NCBI GenBank assembly: GCA_900095165.1
Contig: LT606947.1
Location: forward strand, 806,001 to 870,000
Source: Polynucleobacter necessarius
GTDB lineage: Bacteria > Pseudomonadota > Gammaproteobacteria > Burkholderiales > Burkholderiaceae
DNA length: 64,000 nt
Reading direction: 5' to 3'
The notes below the pieces were generated by a model. That model had not been told where the DNA came from, made no database searches, and was given only the letters and a program-made list of their open reading frames with translations. Positions 28,577-40,568 of this stretch are shown here, one piece after another (within the stretch, counting starts at the first letter, position 1; the number at the start of each line of letters is the position of its first letter). The position numbers and the translations under genes were made by a program.

Positions 28577-28987
28577 TTAAAAAATGAGGAGGCTGAGGTA
28601 GTAAACCGCCATCGACATCAAGGCAGTGGCGGGAATAGTAAAGATCCAGGCCCAAACGATATTGCCAGCAACCCCCCAACGAAATGCGCTAGCACGTTGA
28701 GTTGAGCCAACGCCAACAATAGCCCCGGTGATTGTGTGGGTAGTAGATACCGGAACCCCAAGAGCCGTTGCCATGAATAAGGTGATTGCCCCGCCTGTCT
28801 CAGCACAGAAACCGCCGACGGGTTTAAGCTTCGTCAGTTTCTGACCCATTGTTTTAACGATCCGCCAGCCACCAAACATCGTACCCATCGCAATAGCGAT
28901 GTAGCAAGAAATAATCGTCCAGGTAGGCGGTATACTCGCGCCCGCTTCTGCGTAACCAGTAATGATCAGTAAGAGCCAAATAATGCC
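28577..28987 (-). pseudogene. C-terminal remnant of a PiT-type phosphate permease
   Basis: About 136 codons of the C-terminal half of an inorganic phosphate transporter (family length about 330). Segments include GTMFGGWRIVKTMGQKLTKL, GGFCAETGGAITLFMATALGVPVSTTHT and GVGSTQRASAFRWGVAG, all characteristic of PiT proteins. The in-frame sequence begins GIIWLLLIITGY and, going upstream, runs straight into the copZ stop codon in the same frame. The N-terminal half and any start are gone. A deletion joining the middle of the permease to the 3' end of copZ is the simplest explanation. Confidence 0.85.
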
Positions 28988-29182
28988 TTAATTCGATACT
29001 GGAAATCCAGCCTCTGTTATAAGCCCAGCGGCCAATTCAGGCGAGAGGGTTGTTTCAAGTCTTACCAGCTGGGCCGCTAAGTCCGCCTGAATCTGCGCTT
29101 GAGGATCTTGGACTTGTACCGCTCGCGTCACGGCGTTAATACAACCACCACAAGTCATTCCTGATACCTTAAGCGTAAACAT
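28988..29182 (-). CDS. copZ: Copper chaperone-like HMA domain protein
   Basis: The 64-residue protein is a heavy-metal-associated domain: LKVSGMTCGGCINAVTRAV near the N-terminus, with the metal-binding MTCxxC. It delivers Cu(I) to CopA-type pumps. The stop codon lies at the junction with the permease remnant, but the HMA fold is complete to residue 64, so the protein is probably functional. It is divergent from the copper ATPase gene, with a shared 73-base spacer. Confidence 0.85.
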   Translation of the reverse strand: MFTLKVSGMTCGGCINAVTRAVQVQDPQAQIQADLAAQLVRLETTLSPELAAGLITEAGFPVSN

Positions 29183-29255
29183 AGCTGCTCCTTAAAAAAT
29201 GTCAAAATACAGCTGTTGATGGCCTTTTTTCACCTTACGGTAGATTATCTTCTAC

Positions 29256-31544
29256 ATGACCCCCACAGAACCCAGTAATTCAGAGTTTTTTAGCCTCGAT
29301 ATTGGCGGAATGACCTGTGCCTCGTGCGTCAGCCGGGTAGAAAAAGCTTTGGATAAGATTCCTTGGGTTAAGGCAGCTACTGTCAATTTAGCTACTGAGC
29401 AAGCAAGAGTCCGGATAAAGCGTGGCGCCTCCAGCCTTGCCGAGATCATCGCCCTGATTAAAAAGACAGGTTATGAGGCCAAAGAGAGCTCAGTTCGAGG
29501 TGATTTGGATCAGAAAATTGCAAAGTCATTTTGGGCTGCTGACGGCTTGGGTCGTGTCGCCCTCAGTTTCTTGCTTTCAGCCCCCTCTTCTTACCTATGA
29601 TCTTGATGCCTTTTGGCATTCATTGGTCTTTATCGGGCTGGTGGCAGCCAGCTTTGGCGACGCCAGTGCAATTTATCTTGGGATGGCGCTTCTATAGGGC
29701 AGACTTCAAATCTTTGATGGCTGGCGCCGGCAATATGGATCTACTGGTAGCAATCGGTACTAGTGCCGCCTATGGACTTAGCCTCTACATTTTGCTCGCC
29801 TCGAGCCTCGCTCATGAACTCTATTTTGAAGGGTCAGCAGTCATTATTTGCATGGTCTTACTGGGCAAATGGTTGGAGGCGCGTGCCAAACAACAAACCA
29901 GTGAAGCCATTCGCGCCCTACAAAAACTCTGGCCCGAACATGCAAAAGTTTTAAACGCTGATATTGAGCTCCAAATGAATATAGGTATCGATACAGATCA
30001 ATATCGCGACCTACCTTTGGATCAAGTGCTTCCAGGTGATCGGGTTTTTGTACTCTCTGGTGAACGCATTCCAGTTGATGGTGTCATTCTGTTTGGTGCT
30101 AGCCACGTAGATGAATCCCTGCTCACTGGCGAAAGCGAGCCCATTAAGAAAGCATTGGACTCAAAAGTGATTGGGGGCGCCCTAAACGGTGAAGGTGTAC
30201 TAGTAGTAATGGCTGAAGCTGTTGGTGTTGAAAGCGTACTCTCACAAATCATTAACTTAGTAGAAGAAGCGCAAACTCAAAAGGCACCAATTCAAAAGTT
30301 AGTTGATCAGGTGAGCGCTATTTTCGTTCCTACCGTGATTATTCTTGCGCTTATCACGGGCATCGGCAACTGGCTTTACCTAGACTCCATCTCTATCTCC
30401 ATTTTGCGTGCAGTGTCAGTTCTGGTCATTGCTTGCCCATGCGCACTTGGCCTAGCTACTCCAGCCGCAATCATGGCGGGCACTGGCATAGCCGCACGCT
30501 TTGGCATTCTGATTAAGGATCCACAAGTATTGGAGTTAGCGCACCGACTCGACGTCGTTGCCTTTGATAAAACTGGGACATTAACTATTGGTAAGCCACG
30601 CATGCTTGCTCTACTTCCTTTTAATCAGTCATTTACCGACAAGGATCAAATTCTTGCCACTGCTGCAGACTTGCAGTTGGGAAGCGAACACCCGCTGGCT
30701 AAAGCCTTGCTTGATGCCGCAAAAAGCAACAGGTGTCGCACCCATCGCCACCTCATCTAGCAAAGGATTGCCCGGCATTGGCATCGAAGGCATTCCGAGT
30801 AACGGCCTCTTTGCTGGTCAGACGCTTCGCTTGCAGAGCGTAGCCTCTCTCCAAGGAAGTGCTCAGCACAACATTGTTTTGCAACAAGCACAGGCCTGTT
30901 TTGAGCAGGGTCAGACTGTTTCCGCCTTGATGACTGCAGGCAGCAAGATTGAAGAAGCTCTAACCCCAATTGCTGTGATTGCCTTTGGTGATGAGCTTAA
31001 GGCAAACGCTCAATCAGCAGTTGATGCACTTCATGCATTACATATTCGGACAGTAATGCTGTCCGGCGACAATTTAGCTGCAGCTACTCGAGTAGGAAAA
31101 ACAATCGGCATTGATGAAGTCTTTGCACAAATCATGCCGAGCAATAAAGCGGAAATTATTCAAAGGTTGCAGACCGACCCCGAAGGTCGAAAACATTTCG
31201 TAGCGATGGTTGGCGATGGTGTCAACGACGCCCCTGCTTTAGCAATGGCAGATGTTGGTATGGCGATGTCTACAGGAACTGATGTAGCAATGCAGGCTGC
31301 TGGAATTACCTTAATGCGCGGCGATCCTACTTTAGTTGCGGATGCAATTGATATCTCTAAAAAGACTTGGAGCAAAATTCGTCAAAATTTATTCTGGGCG
31401 TTTGCATTTAATACGATTGGCATTCCAATGGCAGCTCTGGACTATTTATCACCCATGCTTGCTGGCAGTGCAATGGCGCTTTCTAGCTTCTGCGTCTTGA
31501 GTAATGCCCTACTTCTCAAACGTTGGCGCCCTAAGCATTCTTAA
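29256..31544 (+). pseudogene. copA: Copper-exporting P1B-type ATPase CopA with two frameshifts
   Basis: This P-type ATPase would be 762 residues. Order: HMA domain with MTCASC (near residue 20), eight helices, the CPC motif ([12 protein letters not shown]), phosphorylation loop DKTGTLT, nucleotide domain with SEHPL, and GDGVNDAPALA. Frame changes occur at a C run (29581-29585; one base lost, SFLLSAP then LFLPMILM) and an A run (30721-30725; one base gained, LLDAAK then [12 protein letters not shown]). The changes cancel in length, so the total is a multiple of three. Between them a long frame (29597-30760) covers the transmembrane core. Function is lost unless the indels are assembly errors, because both lie in homopolymers. 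Confidence 0.87.
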
Positions 31545-31545
31545 G

Positions 31546-32352
31546 TTATTTGGGGTTCTTGCGCACCAACTCGATATCACCGTAAAGGGCGCGGGTTTCT
31601 GATTTAGTGTTATCAGTATCCGTCAAAAGTGCAATGCCAATGACATTGCCTGGCGACTCTCCATAGGCCGACTTATAGTCCGCCGCTAAATCGCGCTCGT
31701 GCTTGCGCCACTCACCCAAGCCATCCCAGCCTGAGTCAACCACAATCATCTTCACGCGAGAGGTGTGAGCATTATTTAAAACCGTGTTTACTGAATTTTT
31801 TCCTGACCAGATATACATCACCGTGGCATACGGCATCTCTTGACCGCTAATCAAGCTGGCCATCTCAAAAATGAGTTTTTCTTTTAAAGGAAGTTTGGAT
31901 TTATTGTCATCAAAGACCACCAAGATACGAAGCGGTGCATCGTCACTCTGACTATCTGCATTGTCTGCTTGCGGGATTGCACCTACCGCTTTCCATTCAC
32001 ACTGAAGCCATAAGTTTTGTACGGAGCGAGGGCGAAGCTTTACAGCAAGACCGGATGCCGATGTTTTGGAATTGGCAGCTAGTACCGTGCGGCCTTGGTA
32101 TTTTTCAAGACGGTAAACCGTGTTCTTCTTATAAGGCGCAATGCGATAGAAATGCCAACCATCTGGCATGCCATCTCGTGGCTTCTCCGCAGAGAATTTT
32201 GGCAAGTCCTCTTGCGCAGGTAACTAGTCAGCATTAAATGCTTGACCCGCCTCATTCTCGATCGAATTCCCAGTCAAGCCAGCACAGCCTGCCAATAAGG
32301 CGGCCATCGCAGTAAATAGCAACAGGGATCGAAAGCGGTTTTTTGTAAACAT
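31546..32352 (-). pseudogene. DUF3047 lipoprotein with an in-frame TAG
   Basis: The 268-codon frame starts with a lipoprotein signal (MFTKNRFRSLLLF, lipobox LAGC) and reaches TAG at 32224-32226 after GQAFNAD. It continues in the same frame with LPAQEDLPKFSAEKP and a DUF3047-type body (DGWHFYRIAPYKKNTVYRL, LRILVVFDD, YIWSGKNSVNTV). TGG or CAG to TAG explains the stop, one transition either way. The N-terminal signal is cut off from the body, so export and function are lost. Role unknown. Confidence 0.82.
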
Positions 32353-32399
32353 CTCTTGAATTGTCCCAAAGAATGAGCTGCTAAGTCTAAAATCAGGTG

Positions 32400-33896
32400 A
32401 TGCGCCATCAATCACCCTCTAGCTGGGCTACTATCAGCATCTGCATTGCTGCAGTAGTGCATTTTGCCCTCGGCTTCTCGATTGAATTCTCTGTCGACGA
32501 AGCTCATTACGCTTTATATGCAAAACATCTTGCTTGGAGTTACTTTGATCACCCACCACTAGTGGGCTGGATACAGTGGCCACTGGTTACGTTGACATCA
32601 TCCGAGGGGATCATTCGTCTTATTCCGGAATTACTCTGGGTAAGCTCTGCTTTGCTTGTCCATCAAGTTACTTTAGAAATTCATCGCTTGATACAAGGGC
32701 GCAATGCAGGCTACTTAACTACCACCCTTCCCTCTGCCAAGCTCTGTGGGTTCATGGCCGTTTTAACAATCATTGCAGCGCCACTACCTCATGTTTTAGC
32801 AATTGGTCTTTTGCCTGACACCCTTCTTACGCCATTAAGCCTTGGCTTGATGTTGATGGCATTGCGTTGGACCCGAAAAGATCACTTCTCCATTGCGGAC
32901 TGGGTTATCACTGGCTTGTTATTAGGCTTGGCAGGATTGAGTAAATACACGGCTGCATTTACTGCATTTGCTTTGCTCTTTGCATTCCTAGCCTCACCCA
33001 AAAAAGCCTGGATTACCAAAACTGGTTTCTGGATAGCTACAGTCATCGCCTTGATAGTGATTAGTCCAGTCCTGTATTGGAACTGGGTCAATGATTGGAT
33101 CTCATTCAAGTATCAAATTGCTCACGGCAGTGGTGGCATTTGGGCATGGCGCAGAGTCGCAGCTTTTGCGGGTATTCAGATTGTCTGCTTTGGCCCCTTA
33201 TTGCTTTTAGGCACCTATTTATTTCTGAAGAATTGCCTCCACTCGCAGAAGCTCCTGCTCATTGCCTTGCTCGGTTTCTTCGCGATCCCCTTCATCATTT
33301 TTGCTGCACTATCTGGCGGCGGCGGCCTACCTCACTGGACTACACCAGCTTGGTTTTGTCTGGCACCATTTGCTGGCATTGGGATAGCCAAGGCATGGGC
33401 CACACAACATCGCATAGCCATTCGCACCCTACTCATTGCACAACTACTCATTTGCTTGCTAGGTTTTGGCTTTGTTTTGGCCGGAGGTATCAATACCGCC
33501 GCAATCAAATCCAATCCGATTGCCGATCTCTATGGCTGGAAGCTTGCCGGACAGAAAGCTTCTGAATTGGCAGCAGCCACTAAAGCAAACGGAATCGCGG
33601 TGCAAAACTGGACTTTAGGTAGTCGCGCTGCTTGGTATACGCAGCCTCTCCCAGTCTTTGTATTGGATCAACGACAGGACCAATTTGACCTTTGGTTTGG
33701 GCAATTGCCAGTTGGTGCAAGTGTCTTGCTAATCAACCGGTCAGGCATGGCTTTTAAGCCGCCGATTGGAGGCAATATGGCTTTTGAGGCATGCGAGTCC
33801 TTAGATAGCCTAGAAATTATCCGATTTGGGCAGGTTTTATCCAAATTTGACTATAGCCTTTGCCGTAACTGGCAGGATGCTGGGGTAGCGCGTTAA
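32400..33896 (+). CDS. GT39/ArnT-type membrane glycosyltransferase
   Basis: This protein of about 498 residues has some ten hydrophobic segments. The N-terminal periplasmic loop FSVDEAHYALYAKHLAWSYFDHPPLVGW holds the catalytic acidic pair and the FDHPP motif of dolichyl-phosphate-mannose / ArnT-like transferases, which use polyprenyl-phosphate sugars. ATG at 32400 was preferred to the GTG one codon before. It heads a rightward cluster (UPF0104, GT9, PAP2) that suggests lipid-linked sugar transfer to the envelope. Acceptor unknown. Confidence 0.82.
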   Translation: MRHQSPSSWATISICIAAVVHFALGFSIEFSVDEAHYALYAKHLAWSYFDHPPLVGWIQWPLVTLTSSEGIIRLIPELLWVSSALLVHQVTLEIHRLIQGRNAGYLTTTLPSAKLCGFMAVLTIIAAPLPHVLAIGLLPDTLLTPLSLGLMLMALRWTRKDHFSIADWVITGLLLGLAGLSKYTAAFTAFALLFAFLASPKKAWITKTGFWIATVIALIVISPVLYWNWVNDWISFKYQIAHGSGGIWAWRRVAAFAGIQIVCFGPLLLLGTYLFLKNCLHSQKLLLIALLGFFAIPFIIFAALSGGGGLPHWTTPAWFCLAPFAGIGIAKAWATQHRIAIRTLLIAQLLICLLGFGFVLAGGINTAAIKSNPIADLYGWKLAGQKASELAAATKANGIAVQNWTLGSRAAWYTQPLPVFVLDQRQDQFDLWFGQLPVGASVLLINRSGMAFKPPIGGNMAFEACESLDSLEIIRFGQVLSKFDYSLCRNWQDAGVAR

Positions 33897-33944
33897 TTCC
33901 CCAAATTCAAGACCTTAGACTCTCAAGGCATTATCCTTACGCCT

Positions 33945-34988
33945 ATGAGTTCACAACCCCAAACCACCCAAAAAGCCACATCTGGGTGGAAAGCAATTCT
34001 CAAGCGGGCTTGGCCCACGATTCGCATTTTTCTGTCGATAGCCCTCCTTTGGAAAGCCACTAGCGGAATCGATTGGCACGCTCTATTAGATTCTGAAATT
34101 CAGATGCAGCACTGGTGGTTTTTAGCGGCGGGCTTGATGATGCTGTCAGCATTTATTTGCGGTGGATTACGCTGGGGATTCTTAATGCGCAAAGTCGGCT
34201 TTCAGGGAAGCCTCATCAATTTTGTAGCACTCTACTTTGCAGGCGGACTTATCAATCAAGGATTGCCGAGTACGCTTGGTGGTGATAGCTATCGCGCTAT
34301 TACTGCGACCCATTTAAATGGCAGCGGCAAATTAACTGAAGCAAAGGAGCTTGATGCAGAACTTCATCACTCCGTTGACTTGGGGCATGCCACTCCCAAA
34401 CTACGCTTGAGTTTTTCCATGGTTCTAGTCGACCGACTACTTGGCCTGGCTGGAAACAATTTGCTCGGCGGGCTTGGACTCATTTTGGGTGGCGCCACTC
34501 TAGCCGCTTGGGGGACAGACTTGGGTTATGCCGTCACCGGCATCATGATTTTGGCGGGTTTATTACTTGCTGCAATTTTGGCCTGGGGCCCTAGCTGCAA
34601 TCTCTTGCAAAAGCTATTGGATCGCCTACAAATGAATCACGCTTTGCCTGGCATGAAGTTGGCCTTTTCTTGGCCCATGAATATGGCTCAAGCTGCATTT
34701 GCGATCGGCATTCACTCCCTCACTATTTTGACTTTACTCTTCTGCTTAAAGGCTTATGGAGTAGACGCACCGATCGAAGCCCTCATGATTGGCTTGCCTG
34801 CATTAAGTCTCTTGTTGATGCTACCAATCAGCATCTCTGGTTGGGGCTTACGCGAGGCTACACTCTCTTCTATACTGGCATTGTGGGGCGTAAGCCCCTC
34901 CATGACAGTATTAGCTTCCATTAGCTATGGCGCCATTACTGTATTATCGGTATTGCCTGGCGCTTACTTTTTATTAAAACGGAAATAA
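33945..34988 (+). CDS. UPF0104 / lysylphosphatidylglycerol synthase-like membrane protein
   Basis: The 347-residue protein has about eight hydrophobic helices. The segment SALFICGGLRWGFLMRKVGF, the QGLPSTLGGDSYRAI loop and the GWGLREATLSSIL stretch near the C-terminus are typical of UPF0104 / lysylphosphatidylglycerol synthase transmembrane proteins. Members move or modify lipids; no soluble transferase domain is attached here, so a flippase-like role is more likely. It lies 48 bases after the GT39 gene and 18 before GT9, in the same direction. Confidence 0.78.
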   Translation: MSSQPQTTQKATSGWKAILKRAWPTIRIFLSIALLWKATSGIDWHALLDSEIQMQHWWFLAAGLMMLSAFICGGLRWGFLMRKVGFQGSLINFVALYFAGGLINQGLPSTLGGDSYRAITATHLNGSGKLTEAKELDAELHHSVDLGHATPKLRLSFSMVLVDRLLGLAGNNLLGGLGLILGGATLAAWGTDLGYAVTGIMILAGLLLAAILAWGPSCNLLQKLLDRLQMNHALPGMKLAFSWPMNMAQAAFAIGIHSLTILTLLFCLKAYGVDAPIEALMIGLPALSLLLMLPISISGWGLREATLSSILALWGVSPSMTVLASISYGAITVLSVLPGAYFLLKRK

Positions 34989-35006
34989 TTCTTTTAGAGC
35001 CCCACT

Positions 35007-36266
35007 ATGAGTATTAGCGTCAACACCATGCGCGCCATCGACCACTGGGTTGGTGTGCCACTCTGCGCAGTAGCAAGTCCAATAGTCGCGCTGATTGATG
35101 GCATCAAATATCTCTTCAGTCATGGCCCAGATACGCCACGCAAACTGCTCTTTATTGAGTTATCAGAAATGGGTAGTGCAATTTTGGTTGACCCAGCCAT
35201 GCGAAATGCGCAGGCTCGTGGTGCCGAATTATTTTTCCTCATCTTCAAAAGCAATCGTGCGAGCTTAACTTTATTAAATACAGTCAAGCCTGAAAACATT
35301 TTCACGATTGACTCGTCTAGCTTGGGCGGTCTCATTAAGGATACCGTCAAATTTTTATTAGTCGCACGCAAGCATCGCATCGATACCGTTATTGATTTGG
35401 AATTGTTCTCCCGCTTCACTGCGCTACTAACTGGCCTCTGTGGTGCGCGTCGTCGTGTGGGCTATCACATCTTTCATGGTGAAGGCTTGTGGCGCGGTTT
35501 TATGCTGACTCGCAAAGTGCATTACAACCCACATATCCACATTACTAAGAATTTTTTTTCTCTCATCCATGCGGCATTTGCCAAAGAGATTGAAGTGCCA
35601 TTCAGTAAAATTCATATTGCAGATTCGGAAGTTCGCTTAGAGCAGGCGGTGATTGATCCCTCAGCACTAAACAAAGTGCGTGAACGTATTGAAAAGTTCG
35701 CCGCAGAAGCTGGTATTGAATTTAAGCAAGGTCAGCAACGTCTCATTTTGGTAAATCCTAATGCAAGTGATTTGTTGTCGCAAAGACGTTGGGCACAGCA
35801 ACGTTTCTCTGGGCTTATTCAAGGACTAAATCAACGCTATCCAAATGACCTCATTCTGATTACCGGCTCCCCCGCCGAATTCGAGTATGTTGAAAAAGTA
35901 CGCGCAGTTGCTAACGTTAAAAATGCCCTGAACTTTGCTGGTCAAGTGAGCTTCGCAGAACTACCGCCCCTCTACACACTGTCTGATGTGATGGTCACTA
36001 ACGATTCTGGGCCAGGCCACTTCTCTGCTGTTACTCCATTGCGCACCGTTGTCCTTTTCGGACCAGAGACTCCAGCTCTCTATGGCTCAGTTGGCAAGTC
36101 TATTTCGATTACGGCTAACTTGGCGTGCTCTCCATGTGTCAGCGCGGCCAATCATCGCAAGACACCCTGCCATGACAATGTCTGCATGCAAGCAATTACC
36201 GTTCTGCAGGTACTGGAGAAAATTGTGCATCAATTGAATGAAGCTGATCAAGAGCGAGCACGTTAA
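35007..36266 (+). CDS. GT9 (heptosyltransferase-like) glycosyltransferase
   Basis: This 419-residue, mostly soluble glycosyltransferase has the family 9 features: an N-terminal Rossmann half (FIELSEMGSAILVDPAMRNAQARGA), the nucleotide-sugar half with LVNPNASDLLSQRRW, and TNDSGPGHFSAVTPLRTVVLFGP near the C-terminus. In LPS synthesis GT9 enzymes add heptoses; the specific sugar here is not determined. It sits in the envelope cluster. The C-terminal CSPCVSAANHRKTPCHDNVC is Cys-rich, as in some heptosyltransferase relatives. Confidence 0.83.
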   Translation: MSISVNTMRAIDHWVGVPLCAVASPIVALIDGIKYLFSHGPDTPRKLLFIELSEMGSAILVDPAMRNAQARGAELFFLIFKSNRASLTLLNTVKPENIFTIDSSSLGGLIKDTVKFLLVARKHRIDTVIDLELFSRFTALLTGLCGARRRVGYHIFHGEGLWRGFMLTRKVHYNPHIHITKNFFSLIHAAFAKEIEVPFSKIHIADSEVRLEQAVIDPSALNKVRERIEKFAAEAGIEFKQGQQRLILVNPNASDLLSQRRWAQQRFSGLIQGLNQRYPNDLILITGSPAEFEYVEKVRAVANVKNALNFAGQVSFAELPPLYTLSDVMVTNDSGPGHFSAVTPLRTVVLFGPETPALYGSVGKSISITANLACSPCVSAANHRKTPCHDNVCMQAITVLQVLEKIVHQLNEADQERAR

Positions 36267-36271
36267 TTCGC

Positions 36272-37069
36272 ATGACTGAGCAGCGCAAATCAGCTTTAGC
36301 AGTTGCCTCTCTTTGGGTTTGGTTTGCCCCCCTCCTGCCGCTTGCCCTTGCAATTGCTATTTACTTTGGTGAACTGCAAATTCCGACGTTTTTATTCATC
36401 AATCGCTACACCCAGATTCTGCCGGACACCCTATGGGCTTGGCTCACTTTCATTGGTAATGGCTGGGGAATCTTTGCCTTGTGTTTTCCGCTTTTATTGC
36501 TAGCGCCTCGATTGTTGAGTGCTGGACTATTGGCATCCCTGATTGGTGGCGCTATTAGTCAAATTATCAAACCTTTTTTAGCCCTCCCTCGCCCTGCCGG
36601 CGTACTGGCTTTAGAAGATTTTTATCGCATTGGCGAGCCTTTATTGCATAGGGCAATGCCTTCGGGTCACACCTTAACCGCTTTTGCAGTGGTGTCTGGA
36701 ATTTACTTTGCTAGCGATCGCGATAAAAGAAGTTCTTTGTGGTGGATCTTCATCATTGCAAGCTTAGTCGGTATCTCTCGCAATGCCCTTGGCGCTCATT
36801 GGCTTACAGATGTTTTAGCTGGCTGTGCCATTGGAATTTGGTCGGGCTTGCTTGGGGCGCTATTAGTTGAGTTTATTCCGGAAGCGCAGTTGGCGCCCAA
36901 CAAGATCGGTGCTCGTTTGCTTGCTCTGGGCGGGCTTGTGACAATCTATGTGCTTCTCACCCAAACCCTGGACTCAGAACTTAACCAATCCTTGCAATAT
37001 GCTTGTGCGGCATTAATCAGCATCACTCTAGCTTTGTTTATTAAAGTGCAAAAACCGAGAGGCATTTAA
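36272..37069 (+). CDS. PAP2-family membrane phosphatase
   Basis: The 265-residue protein has six or so hydrophobic helices and the three PAP2 phosphatase motifs: KPFLALPRP (KX6RP), PSGH in AMPSGHTLTAF and SRNALGAHWLTDV (SRX5HX3D). It would dephosphorylate lipid pyrophosphates or phosphates at the membrane, for example undecaprenyl-pyrophosphate or a lipid A phosphate. Five bases separate it from GT9, and one base from rlmJ, so it is in the envelope operon. Substrate not known. Confidence 0.85.
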   Translation: MTEQRKSALAVASLWVWFAPLLPLALAIAIYFGELQIPTFLFINRYTQILPDTLWAWLTFIGNGWGIFALCFPLLLLAPRLLSAGLLASLIGGAISQIIKPFLALPRPAGVLALEDFYRIGEPLLHRAMPSGHTLTAFAVVSGIYFASDRDKRSSLWWIFIIASLVGISRNALGAHWLTDVLAGCAIGIWSGLLGALLVEFIPEAQLAPNKIGARLLALGGLVTIYVLLTQTLDSELNQSLQYACAALISITLALFIKVQKPRGI

Positions 37070-37070
37070 G

Positions 37071-37967
37071 ATGTTTAGCTATCGCCACGCTTTTCATGCG
37101 GGTAGTCACGCCGATATTCTCAAGCATCTAGTGATGATTCACTTAGTCGAATACCTCCAAGAAAAACCAGGCGCCCTCACGATTGTTGATACTCATGCTG
37201 GCGCTGGTATTTACAGTCTAATAGATGGCTTTGCCACGGTGAGCAAAGAAGCGGATCAAAGTATTTATCGCTTAGCTACGTTTGCAAAGACCAACCCTAT
37301 CAGTTCGGGCATTGCCAGTTATCTCAAGTTCATTCAGACCGAGAATACCTCAGATAAAATCGCCATCTATCCAGGATCCCCATTTATTTTGGCGCGATTA
37401 CTAAGATCGTCAGACCGTTTGAAGCTTTTTGAGCTTCACCCTAAAGAGATTGATATCTTGCGCCACAATGTCAGCGAGCTCAAGCAGTCAAAGCAAATAG
37501 ATATCTATGCAGAGGATAGCTTTGCAAGATTAAAGGGCTTGATGCCGCCACCCAGTAGGCGCGGGCTTGTTTTAATTGACCCCTCTTACGAAGATAAGCA
37601 AGACTATCATTATCTTGAAACCGCGATGGAGGAAGCCTTACAGCGCTTCGCTACTGGTTGTTATGCAATTTGGTACCCATGCCTCTCTAGAAGAGAATCA
37701 GCATCACTACCCGATCACATGAAGAAGATTGCGGCGACATATAAACGGTCTTGGTTGCAAGTTGAGCTACGGGTTGAGAATGCTCCTAAGGAACGCCGAC
37801 TTCAGGCAAGCGGCATGTTCATCATCAATCCACCCTGGACTCTAGAAAAGCAATTAGCTGAAAGCTTGCCTATCCTTGTCAAGGCGCTTGGCCAAGACAG
37901 TGGTGCCGGGTTTGTATTAAAGAATTTTGAGGCCCAATCTAAGGCCTGGATCATGACTTCATCATGA
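37071..37967 (+). CDS. rlmJ: 23S rRNA (adenine2030-N6)-methyltransferase RlmJ
   Basis: The 298-residue SAM-dependent methyltransferase matches RlmJ (YhiR). Its N-terminus MFSYRHAFHAGSHADILKH is the family signature, followed by VDTHAGAGIYSL (SAM-binding), ELHPKEIDIL and the catalytic DPSYEDK. It modifies A2030 of 23S rRNA. Start ATG follows the PAP2 stop by one base. It is convergent with ldcA, seven bases apart, with no obvious terminator in between. Confidence 0.93.
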   Translation: MFSYRHAFHAGSHADILKHLVMIHLVEYLQEKPGALTIVDTHAGAGIYSLIDGFATVSKEADQSIYRLATFAKTNPISSGIASYLKFIQTENTSDKIAIYPGSPFILARLLRSSDRLKLFELHPKEIDILRHNVSELKQSKQIDIYAEDSFARLKGLMPPPSRRGLVLIDPSYEDKQDYHYLETAMEEALQRFATGCYAIWYPCLSRRESASLPDHMKKIAATYKRSWLQVELRVENAPKERRLQASGMFIINPPWTLEKQLAESLPILVKALGQDSGAGFVLKNFEAQSKAWIMTSS

Positions 37968-37974
37968 CGGTTTG

Positions 37975-39845
<1,871 letters not shown>

Positions 39846-39886
39846 GATTACTTTTCTGAATGCACAAACATTGCTTAGTAGAACTA

Positions 39887-40540
39887 CTATCGAATACCGA
39901 TCATTTTATTGGTCTGAACACTCAAACGCCATAAAGGCCGCTTTTGACATAGGCGAACGGCTAATGCGAGGTTTTCTTGAAGGTCTGGACCATTCATGGC
40001 CTGCAAGAAACGATTGCGGTAATCCATCTTCTCAAATCTAGCCAATAGAGTTTCTAAGGAGTTATGGCCTACCTGGGGAATCACCACTTTAATCTCATCG
40101 GCCTGAAGCACAATCAGCTCTGAGCCAGCCTTTGGGCTGACGCATACCCAGTCAACGCCCTTGGGAACTTTAATCGTCCCGTTAATCTCGATAGCAACAG
40201 AGAAGCCTTTAACATGCAAAGCGTCGATTAAAGCCCTATCGAGCTGAAGTAATGGTTCGCCACCAGTGAAAACAACATAACGCTGCTGTGGTCCAGCCGA
40301 GGTGCTATTCCATACCTCTTCTATGGTATCGGCCAATTGGTCGGCTTTCTCAAACTTGCCACCGCCAGCTCCATCACTGCCAACAAAATCGGTATCGCAA
40401 AATTGGCAAACCGCAGAAGCGCGATCTTCTTCGCGATCACTCCACAAATTACAACCGGCAAAACGACAAAATACAGCCGCACGACCTGCGTGGGCACCTT
40501 CACCCTGCAGGGTTGGAAAGAGTTCTTTTACGGTATACAT
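39887..40540 (-). CDS. queE: 7-carboxy-7-deazaguanine synthase QueE
   Basis: This 217-residue radical SAM enzyme converts the QueD product to 7-carboxy-7-deazaguanine. It starts MYTVKELFPTLQGEGAHAGR, with cluster cysteines CRFAGCNLW and CQFCDTD; the insertion between them is known in the QueE subgroup. FTGGEPLLQL binds SAM. It is intact and of normal length. Its upstream partner queD has a frameshift, which leaves QueE without its substrate unless QueD activity persists. Both read leftward with 41 bases between. Confidence 0.9.
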   Translation of the reverse strand: MYTVKELFPTLQGEGAHAGRAAVFCRFAGCNLWSDREEDRASAVCQFCDTDFVGSDGAGGGKFEKADQLADTIEEVWNSTSAGPQQRYVVFTGGEPLLQLDRALIDALHVKGFSVAIEINGTIKVPKGVDWVCVSPKAGSELIVLQADEIKVVIPQVGHNSLETLLARFEKMDYRNRFLQAMNGPDLQENLALAVRLCQKRPLWRLSVQTNKMIGIR

Positions 40541-40568
40541 AGCTATGTGCTGATTTTAAGCGCTTTAC

